Assembly (NCBI RefSeq): GCF_030272615.1
Contig: NC_081407.1
Coordinates: forward strand, 101,043,897 to 101,107,896
DNA from: Cryptomeria japonica
Lineage: Eukaryota > Streptophyta > Pinopsida > Cupressales > Cupressaceae
DNA: 64,000 bases
Direction: 5' to 3'
Under the pieces are notes generated by a model that was given only the letters and a program-made list of their open reading frames with translations, was not told the DNA's origin and searched no databases. Below are positions 55,083 to 62,999 of the stretch, one piece after another (the stretch's first letter is position 1; each line of letters opens with the position of its first letter). The position numbers and the translations under genes are program-made.

Positions 55083-56334
55083 TGTAAAGCGAAAAATCGA
55101 ACCCTAGGTGTTCCCCCACTCCAAGGAGAGAGAAAGGAGGTCACTAGGATTGACGGTTTTCACTTAGGAGAGACTTTACATTCAAAAGAAGGGTTGAAAC
55201 TCACAAGATCCAATCCCACACAATGCAAGATTGAATTCTCAATGAGTTTCAAGGGTTGAGACAGCAAGGATACCCTCTTTTGTAAAGAATGTAGATAGAA
55301 GGATTGAACTAGGAGTGTATGTAAAAGTAGGAAAGATTAGCTTGTAGACGGAGATAGAGACACGGGATGAAGCTGCGGACCTAAAATTAGCAATAAAATG
55401 TTGAGACGATGCTGTCCTGCAAGTTTGAGTGAAATTTTATGGGACGATGGCACTCAGAGTGCACACGGTCCTCCGAAAACTCCGCGAAATGAAGGGGGAT
55501 CTATTCGTCTCTGCACAAGGATTCCAGATCTTCAATTATAGCCGTGTACCTGCAACCTACACATAGAAAAGAGAGGATGATTGGGGGGTTAGGGATTAGG
55601 GGTTTGCCTTCAGGTCAAACCCCAGTTTTGGAATTAACCAAGAAATGAGAATGTTGTAAATGTGAATGTTTGTAATGTAATCAAGTACTGATACCTTGTT
55701 GTAAGAATGTTTGTATTCTTACATGCGAAGGTGTAATGATGTTGTATGTTGTGTGTTGTAGGTGATCTCCTCTTCAATGGTTGAATCCTTGTCTTGAATG
55801 CAACACCTAGCCTTGAATGGAGACCTAGAATGCTCAATTGCTTGAAGGAATGCTTGAACGTTTGAATGTTTGAATGTTTGCCTATCGCTTCCACCTCTTG
55901 CACACATTTTTTTCCTCCTCCTTTTCTAGGAGGGGAAATGTAGTTTATATACTTGTCAATTAGGGTTAGGAGACTGATTTTTCTGACCTTAGGCCGACCT
56001 AGGAGCATTATTTTCCAAATTGCAAACTTGAAGATTCGATGCCCAACAAGAGACTGGGCCCAAAATAGGGCTAGGGACTAGGGCACTGGGCACCATGGTC
56101 CTGAGGGACTATGGCACTAGGCACCATGGTCCTGAAGGACCAGGGCACTAAGCGCTATGGTCCCACCTCTCGGGACAATAGGGTGCAAGGAGGATCAGGC
56201 CAAGGTGCAGAAAGATGCAGTTTTTGATGTCGTAAACAGGTTTCGGGGTCTCCATTCAGGTTCAACGTTGTGCCGCCATCGTGAAGAGCCAAATGTAGTC
56301 GAAATTACAAGTGTCACAATTTTACAATGCTACA
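55083..56334 (-). repeat. TE11 5' LTR
   Basis: 1252 bp, about 96 percent alike by eye to 48265-49522 (12 differences in the first about 310 bp). Hairpin at 55442-55472, minus-strand TATA (from TTTATATA at 55944-55951), tandem palindromes at 56073-56163. Confidence 0.93.
55944..55951 (-). promoter_or_regulatory. TE11 5' LTR TATA box
   Basis: TATATAAA on the minus strand in AGTATATAAACTAC, conserved in the other LTR near 49130; a similar TTATATAA is in TE5. Confidence 0.5.
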
Positions 56335-56339
56335 ACTAC
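56335..56339 (+). repeat. TE11 target site duplication, right copy (ACTAC)
   Basis: Exact match to 48260-48264. Confidence 0.92.
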
Positions 56340-57090
56340 CTATTCAGGTAGGACCAATACAAAAGGACACCATGTGCCAAGTATTAGACATAGACTTAAC
56401 ATACAATATTCTATTGGGTCATCCTTGGATACATGAAATCCAAGCAGTGCCTTCGACATATCATCAGTGTATCAAGTTCTCGTACCAGGGATAGGAAATT
56501 TCCATATCCCCAGATAATAACCCTTTTCAACATTGTAATGCTATGGGGGTAGCTCAAGACATCCTGGTTCCACACAACAAGGAGGCCCAAGTTTCCTCAA
56601 CATACAATCATCATCAAGAAGAACTCAAGTCTTTATTCATAGACTTCAAACAAAAGATGAAAATCAAAGATCAAGGCATGGGGGAATACTCTTTTGAATC
56701 CCTGTGTCTATCAAAACTACCAACATCACCAAAATCATATGGACAACCTTCTACATCAACACATCAAGAAACATAGCCCATCACCAAGTTTGATGGTGAA
56801 TTTATCCAATTGGGCACACCAGCCAATGAATCAGAAGAGAAAGACATCCTTAGCTGGCTATACAAGGATGAAGAAGAAGTTAGAGCTGCTACCATAGAGG
56901 TGGCCATACCTACACAACAATATGGAAAAGGATTTGGGATCATGCAAGAGATGGGATACAATGACAAAGGACCTATAGGCAAGCGTCAAGAAGGCATTAC
57001 AGGAACCTCTACAACTTCCTTCAAAATTGGCATGAGACAAAACAGGACTAGGATATGGACAACATGTACCACCTATGCAAAAGAAAAATA
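56335..57090 (+). pseudogene. TE10 protease part 2 and G-patch-like domain
   Basis: After the second ACTAC copy the frame continues with the retropepsin second half (TYNILLGHPWIHEIQAVPST, HQCIKFSYQG). A stop near 56492 follows. An acidic linker leads to a G-patch-like block at about 56915-57060 (YGKGFGIMQEMGYNDKGPIG, then RQEGITG and a shifted GLG-type end). Two frames are needed after about 56800. The same protease to G-patch order is seen intact in TE7. Confidence 0.85.
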
Positions 57091-58129
57091 AATATCAAAA
57101 ACCTAAGTGGAAAGCAAAGAAGAAATATAATGAAAACTCATTGCAAGAGGCACTACACCAAGCAATAGAAATGACAAGGAAAGAGCAAGAACACAAGGAA
57201 AAAGAGAAATGACAAGAGGAACTAGTCATTCAAAGGGAAGAAGCCTCTTATAAGAAAGTGCATCATGTGCAAGAACCTGATCAAACCAAGGCAGAGCCAC
57301 CACCCAAAGAAATTACTATTCACCAAAGAGAAACATAGTATGAACAAATGCAAAGAGTACATGCAGGCTTCAATTCCGAATTAGAAAAAACTACAAGACT
57401 GGTATCAACTGTTAGAGATCTTTTCTCACTATACAACATACCTACTAGAAGCAACGAGATACTCTGGGACAGTAATTTTGAAACTGATTCTAATGAATAT
57501 AAATAGGGTAGTTGCTCCAATGTTATAGAAGATATTGAGGTAGATAGCATCCATTCATACACACCCCTTTCTTAGGAGGGACAAGGCGCAGAATCTCAAC
57601 CACTCGAATTTGGACCATGACATATCTACGAGGCTAATGAGAATGATCAACAACAATATGAACAAGGCTACATTGAAGATAATACCATCGAAGACCTTGA
57701 CAATATCATTAACCTAACCAGCATCCCAAACAACTATAATGATGCCTATATCATGACACTTACCGTAGCCGATCTCAACCCACCAAATGACTCCTTATCA
57801 CTCATATATCCTGATCTCATAGACTGGGAAGAACCTAAACACCATGATATATCAATTTTCCCAAATGATGAATCCATTGTTGAGTATCTATGTTCAGTCA
57901 ACCCAAAAATATGATCTACCAGTGAACATAATAACAATATCTACAATCAGGGGAGTGCCAAGTTTCTCAATTGCAAAAATGAAAGAAACAAAGGATCTAA
58001 TACTGAAAACCAATCAATGGCAGCATTAGATCACAAAAAAGTAAAAATAAAGGACACATCTGCAGTGAAAACCATTTTGAGGCACCTAAAGATGGGAGAC
58101 TTGACACTCTTCCTAAACATTATCAAGAG
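57091..58129 (+). pseudogene. TE10 linker between G-patch-like domain and RT
   Basis: One degraded frame, rich in Lys/Glu then Asp/Asn (KYQKPKWKAKKKYNENSLQE, RDLFSLYNIPTRSNEI, EDNTIEDLDNIINLTSIPNN), with about eight stops. This matches the variable linker before RT in Tat-type polyproteins; no domain recognised. Confidence 0.65.
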
Positions 58130-58462
58130 ATGTCACCCATATTGATTGAGCCAACTCAATCAATAAACATCGGTACTGAAGTAGTAGTCAAAATCATACA
58201 CCTAACAGAATCATTGACAGAAGAAGAGCAACCATATTTTATCAAATTCTTCAAGGAAAAGAAAATCAATTTTTCTTGGTCCTATGCTAATATTCCTAGA
58301 ATAGATCCAAACCTGATCATGCATCATTTATCCATTGCTCCAAGAGCTAAGCTAGTCAAACAGAAATTAAGAAAAATGAATCTGCATGTAGCATTGTTGG
58401 TCAAAGAAGAACTAAAGAAGTTATTAGGCATCGGATTTATCTGACCTATAGACTATGTTGAA
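58130..58462 (+). pseudogene. TE10 reverse transcriptase, N-terminal part
   Basis: The frame 58130-58444 has INIGTEVVVKIIHLTESLTE, KFFKEKKINFSWSYANIPRI, HHLSIAPRAKLVKQKLRKMN and LLVKEELKKLLGIGFI, the standard start of Tat-type RT, then a TGA. It is cut at 58467 by TE12 and resumes at 61523. Confidence 0.9.
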
Positions 58463-58467
58463 TGGAT
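58463..58467 (+). repeat. TE12 target site duplication, left copy (TGGAT)
   Basis: TGGAT repeated at 61523-61527. Confidence 0.93.
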
Positions 58468-58786
58468 TGTTAGAGTAAAGGTTTTAATTTAATCATGTTG
58501 ATTAAATTACCTTTATTCCTCTCTTAAGATTTCACTTTAGTTTGCATTTGTGACATTTAATAATTATATTAATTATTAAATGTCTACCTATTAGGGTTTC
58601 TTTTAGGGTTGCACAATATCCTTTTATAAGGATTCATCATTGTAATTTATCTCTCTTTTGGATGAATACATTTTTCAGCTTTCAGAGCACCCTTGCTTGT
58701 TTGTCTCCATCTCTTCTTTCTGTGACAGGTTATTTGCATGCAGGGGATCTTCGGGGTCTGTGAAGTTGGCTTTCTCAACTCCTACA
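58468..58786 (+). repeat. TE12 5' LTR
   Basis: 319 bp, TGTTAGAGTAAAGG...CTCCTACA. It contains TTTATAAGG (TATA-like, 58623-58630), a palindromic AATAATTATATTAATTATTAA (58558-58578 region) and a GGGTTTCTTTTAGGGTT phrase. Confidence 0.96.
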
Positions 58787-58800
58787 TGGTATCAGAGCTC
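58787..58800 (+). promoter_or_regulatory. TE12 primer binding site (initiator tRNA-Met)
   Basis: TGGTATCAGAGCTCC directly after the LTR; TGGTATCAGAGC is the intact copia-type site. Confidence 0.92.
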
Positions 58801-59908
58801 CAGACCTGCTGCTTCCTGTTCGTCTTCTGAAAAATTTGGAGCTACGAGGATTAGATCTGACTTTCAGGTTTTGGTTGCATCAGATCTGTGTTTGTCTTCT
58901 ATTTTTTATTTTGGAATAGGGGGTATTTTTTTTCGGTGCACTTTGAGCCCAAACGGACCTCACCGTTGAGCTTGTAGCGCCCCAAAACCCCTATTTCCAT
59001 ATAAAATTTGTCCGATTTGGACACAGTTACTCTAGAAGGCAAAATTTTTTATGCCCCAAGGCCGTACGGCCCCAGGGCACGCAGACCGAGGCAAAATAAA
59101 AAAAAATATATATAAAAAAAAGCGGTTTTTTGTTTTGAGGAAGGCACAGCCAGTTTAAAACGCAGCGTCGCCCAGCGGCCACTGCCTGCCTGCCGCCGCC
59201 GGCGGTCACCACCGGCCGAGGCCAGGCAGCTCCCGCCGCGCCGCAGGCGACGCCCGCAGCCGCCGCGCCGCCCGTGCTCCGCTGCCCGTGCTCCCAACCC
59301 GCGCGCAGCCCGCCCTCCACCGCCCAGCTAGTGCGCCGCCCACCACCACAGCGCCGCCCCTACGCCGCCGCCCCCTGCGCCTGCCCCTGGTCGCCCAGAG
59401 GACCAGGGGCTTATTTTTTTTAAGCCCTTGAGGGCTTAAAGGGCCTATTTGGGCTTTTTTGGAGCAGTTTTACTAAATCGGGTATAACTCGGGCATTTTA
59501 GCTTGGATTTTCGAATGAAAATAGGCGTTGGAAAGTTGGTTCCGAGCCCGATCTAAAAGATGCAGATCTTTTTTTCTGATTTTTCCGTTTTGTAGTGTTT
59601 TTTGCCAGTCGAAGTCTAGAACAAGTTTTTTGCACTCCAGGAGCCATATCTTTTGCATACGGACTCCATTTTTCGAAAGCGAATAGGCGTCGGAAAGGTG
59701 GTTCTGTGCTCTTTCCAGATCTATCATGTATTTTTCCAGAATCTGCACCAGGTACATTTTATTCAGTACTTTGTGTTTTAACACATCTGTCACTTACTTG
59801 GACGTTTCAGACTTGGAAATAATTTGTTTGCATGGGATGGCTTCATTTGATCTGCTTTATCAGTATTAAAGTCATTTAGTCTCAGATTTGTTAATTTGAA
59901 GAGTTATC
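58801..59908 (+). other. TE12 leader with GC-rich block and imperfect repeat
   Basis: A 1.1-kb leader before the Gag-like ATG. 59157-59404 is extremely GC-rich (GCCGCC/CGCC words). After it, two related stretches (59512-59556 and 59674-59722) share CGAA...AATAGGCG(T/C)(T/C)GGAAAG(T/G)TGGTTC and ...AGATCT. Minus-strand ORFs over the GC block are composition artefacts. Confidence 0.65.
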
Positions 59909-61000
59909 ATGGGTTTTTCTACTCACCCTTCAGTTGTATTTCTAGAACGGGGTAATTATGAGTCATGGGCAAAGGGCATACTTACACACTGTAGGTGGCT
60001 TAATATTTTGCCTTATTTGTATGATCTCATACCTGAACCAGCAACTTTAGAGGGAAAACTAGCTTGGGATATCATTAGAAATCACATAGTAGGAGTTATT
60101 TTGTCTAGTGTTGATTCTGACACTGTGTGGGCTATATCGGGCATTGATTGTCCTCACTCACTTTGGACACGTCTTTGGGAGATCTATGGAGACCCCAGTC
60201 TTTCTCCATTCCCAAAGGATCCTGCTTTAGATTGTCTTGTACCCATTGGTTGGAGAGATAACACACCTTTTGATCATGCTACTTTGAAGGAACTTCAATA
60301 TTTAGACACCCTTACATATTCCGATGAATCAGAGGATTGTCTCACAGTTCCTACTCTTCAGACTGAGATTATATATGCATCAAAATCATCTCCTTTTGTT
60401 CCTAATCAGTTTGATATTGCCTCTTCTTTGGCTCCTATTGATTCAGCTAAGCAGGACATCATACATCTTTCAGACATGGCTACTTGGGATTCTTATCTTG
60501 CAGGCATTTCGTCTTTGTTTGTAGAGTCCTATATTGCAGACTTGGAGGATTACTTTGAGGATTTTCAGCTCCTCTTTGTTGACAGCCATATTCCAGCTGT
60601 TAGCCCACCATCATCTGTGCATTCAGAGGTTGCAGTTTTTGAGTCTTCAGTTCAGTTTGGATTTGACATCTTTTGTTTCAGTTCAGACAGAGGGATTCTT
60701 CAGCATCCTATTATGGCACACATCTTGAGACAGATTGATTCTTCTCTCTTCACAGGGTTTCTTCATCTTCGTCCTTTGGATCCATTTCTTCCCAAGGGGA
60801 GGAATATTATATGCCGCTTCAGGATCTCTTTTTGGATTCTACCTCAGGCATCCATATGTGCGACAGGAGTTTCTTCATTGTGGGGGGGGCTTCTAGTCTC
60901 TTTCTTTTTCTCCTATGGAGACCATTGTATATGTACTTATATGATAGAAGTTGTCTATGGGGGGTATCATGTTATCCACCTCCTATCCTTATGTTATTAG
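59909..61000 (+). CDS. TE12 Gag-like ORF
   Basis: An open frame of 363 codons from ATG 59909. Residues 1-110 resemble the N-terminal capsid region of copia Gag: FLERGNYESWAKGILTHCR, KLAWDIIRNHIVGVILSSVD and HSLWTRLWEIYGD. Residues 110-260 are acidic/aromatic with no zinc knuckle. The C-terminal third (from about 285, FILP/CRFRISFW..., ending in a hydrophobic run GGLLVSFFFSYGDHCICTYM) looks like untranslated DNA read through. No protease motif. If made, the N-terminal part could co-assemble with Gag of a helper. The LTRs say it is young, but I cannot tell whether the ORF is under selection. Confidence 0.65.
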   Translation: MGFSTHPSVVFLERGNYESWAKGILTHCRWLNILPYLYDLIPEPATLEGKLAWDIIRNHIVGVILSSVDSDTVWAISGIDCPHSLWTRLWEIYGDPSLSPFPKDPALDCLVPIGWRDNTPFDHATLKELQYLDTLTYSDESEDCLTVPTLQTEIIYASKSSPFVPNQFDIASSLAPIDSAKQDIIHLSDMATWDSYLAGISSLFVESYIADLEDYFEDFQLLFVDSHIPAVSPPSSVHSEVAVFESSVQFGFDIFCFSSDRGILQHPIMAHILRQIDSSLFTGFLHLRPLDPFLPKGRNIICRFRISFWILPQASICATGVSSLWGGLLVSFFFSYGDHCICTYMIEVVYGGYHVIHLLSLCY

Positions 61001-61203
61001 TGCATTTATTTCTTTCATCTCTTTTTGGAGTAGAGTTTTTCCCATGAGGTTTTCTCTATTTCTCCACTTCACAGAGATTTGGTTGTAATTGGGTACCTGA
61101 TCAGGCCTTGTTGCCGGGACCCAAGTTTACTTTCTTGCATTGTAGTTACCTTTGCTTTCTTGCACATGTTTGTAACTGCACTTTTGCTCATCTTAAGGGG
61201 GGG

Positions 61204-61522
61204 TGTTAGAGTAAAGGTTTTAATTTAATCATGTTGATTAAATTACCTTTATTCCTCTCTTAAGATTTCACTTTAGTTTGCATTTGTGACATTTAATAAT
61301 TATATTAATTATTAAATGTCTACCTATTAGGGTTTCTTTTAGGGTTGCACAATATCCTTTTATAAGGATTCATCATTGTAATTTATCTCTCTTTTGGATG
61401 AATACATTTTTCAGCTTTCAGAGCACCCTTGCTTGTTTGTCTCCATCTCTTCTTTCTGTGACAGGTTATTTGCATGCAGGGGATCTTCGGGGTCTGTGAA
61501 GTTGGCTTTCTCAACTTCTACA
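61204..61522 (+). repeat. TE12 3' LTR
   Basis: 319 bp, identical to the 5' LTR except C to T at the sixth base from the end (CTCCTACA versus CTTCTACA). Confidence 0.96.
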
Positions 61523-61527
61523 TGGAT
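61523..61527 (+). repeat. TE12 target site duplication, right copy (TGGAT)
   Basis: Exact match to 58463-58467. Confidence 0.93.
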
Positions 61528-62130
61528 CTCAAACATTGTACATTTTAAAACCTAATGGAAGCATCAAAATATGCATAGATTTTAGAGATGTCAACAATGC
61601 ATGTCCAAAGCATGACTTTCCTTTGCCAAGTATTGATATAATTGTGGATCTAACAGTAGGCCATGCAATGTTATCATTAATGGATGGTTTCTCTGGCTAT
61701 AATCAAATCAAGATAGCTCCAGAGGATCAAGAGAAAACTGCATTCACCTATCCATGGGGAACGTATTGTTGGAACGTTATGCCTTTCAGCTTGAAAAATG
61801 CGGGAGCAACTTATCAAAGAGCCATGACAACAATCTTCCACAATATGATGCATAGCTTCATGGAAGACTATGTGGATGATTTACTAGCTAAATCATTCAC
61901 CTCACTAGAACATCTGGGCATATTAGATAAAATCTTTCAAAGAAAAGAGCAATTCAAGGTTAGACTAAACCCTAAGAAGTGTGTCTTTGGGGTCACATTA
62001 GGCAAACTATTAGGCTACATTGTGTCAAAAAAGGGCATTGAAGTAGATCCCATGAAGGTACAAGCCATCATGGAGATGCCATCTCCCAAAAACATTAGCC
62101 AACTTAGATCTTTGCAGGGATAGTTGTAGT
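61523..62130 (+). pseudogene. TE10 reverse transcriptase, C-terminal part
   Basis: It continues the RT frame after TGGAT: ILKPNGSIKICIDFRDVNNA, FPLPSIDIIVDLTVGHAMLS, MDGFSGYNQIKIAPEDQEKT, MPFSLKNAGATYQRAMTTIF, catalytic YVDD at 61869-61880, LNPKKCVFGVTLGKLLGYIV and GIEVDPMKVQAIMEMP, ending LRSLQG and a TAG near 62121. The Gly in MPFGLKNA is Ser here. Confidence 0.93.
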
Positions 62131-62690
62131 CTATCAGGTGATTCATTGGCCAACTAGTAGATAAATGTCTACCATTCAATCATCTAATCCATAAGAACAT
62201 ACCTATCAGATGGGAAGATAAGTTTTCAGAATCATTCCACTAGCTCAAGCAATATCCAATGAATCCTCCAGTTTTAGTACCACCAATAGCAGGCAAGTTG
62301 CTCATTCTCTACATATCAACAACTGAAGTATCATTGGGGGCATTTCTAGCATAAGAGGATCTGAAAGGTAAGGAATGAGCTATTTATTATATCAACATAA
62401 CTTTGAACAGATATGAGCTAAACTATACATTCATTGAGAAGGCTTGCTTAGCTGTGGTGTTTGCCTCTCAAAAGTTCTGCCACTACATGCTAACTCATAC
62501 AATCAAGCTAGTAGCAAAAGTTTATCCTCTGAAGTATTTACTTAGCAAAGAAGCTCTTATAGGCCGATTGGGTAAGTGGGTCATGATTCTTAGTGATTTT
62601 GATATCCAGTACATAGAACATTGAGCTATCAAAGGACAGGTAATTGCAGATCAACTAGCTGAAGCACCGTTACTAGATCAACAACCAATG
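62131..62690 (+). pseudogene. TE10 RNase H (RT-linked)
   Basis: After stops near 62121 and 62127 the frame reads FIGQLVDKCLPFNHLIHKNI, LLILYISTTEVSLGAFLA, then from 62403 NRYELNYTFIEKACLAVVFA, KFCHYMLTHTIKLVAKVYPL and LIGRLGKWVMILSDFDIQYI. The first Asp (usually YL..SD or YLA.T) is not clear. Five stops. Confidence 0.85.
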
Positions 62691-62999
62691 TAGGTAGAAT
62701 TTCTAGACATGGATGTACTCACTATCATACCCAGACAATGGACCCTGTACTTTGATGGATCCTATACACAAGATGGATTGGGTGTCAGCTTCTTGTTCAT
62801 CACTCCAGAAGGGCACACAATTCCACGATCTAATAGACTAATGTTTCCATGTACCAACAACATCACTGAATATGACACCTTGGTAACAGGAATCAAAATG
62901 TTTATGGAATGGAGAATCGTAGAATTGATGAGTCTATGGATATTCTCAATTAGTTATCAATCAAATCAACGATCAATATCAGACAAAGGATGACAAGCT
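62691..62999 (+). pseudogene. TE10 second, archaeal-type RNase H
   Basis: The frame 62709-62993 has QWTLYFDGSYTQDGLGVSFL, FITPEGHTIPRSNRLMFPCT and NNITEYDTLVTGIKMFMEW, the first half of the additional RNase H domain, with Asp in FDGS and Glu in TEY kept. The second half is shifted (the ...GDSQLVINQ.. block is at about 62945-62975 in another frame). This domain is diagnostic of the Tat clade. Confidence 0.9.

Larger units (their letters stand above)
48265..56334 (-). mobile_element. TE11: non-autonomous gypsy-type element with Gag and protease-like domain only, minus strand
   Basis: An 8070-bp element with LTRs of 1258 bp (48265-49522, its 3' LTR) and 1252 bp (55083-56334, its 5' LTR), about 96 percent alike by eye, and perfect ACTAC duplications. 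On the minus strand: primer site, 1.3-kb leader, Gag (53706-51744), protease-like ORF (51753-51127), Pro-rich and acidic tail (51078-50275), 3' untranslated region and polypurine tract. No RT, RNase H or integrase exists, and the space between tail and tract is too short to have held them. Confidence 0.93.
58468..61522 (+). mobile_element. TE12: young non-autonomous copia-type element with 319-bp LTRs
   Basis: A 3055-bp element: LTRs 58468-58786 and 61204-61522 with one difference (near the last 6 bases), primer site for initiator tRNA-Met, a GC-rich segment, one Gag-like ORF (59909-61000), polypurine tract AAGGGGGGG (61195-61203) and TGGAT duplications. No protease, integrase or RT. It is the most recent insertion of the window. 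Confidence 0.95.

Noticed and set aside
59027-59320. Ala/Gly-rich minus-strand ORF over the GC-rich block
   Set aside because: Long only because stops are rare in GC-rich DNA. It opposes TE12, has no domain, and two frames are equally open.
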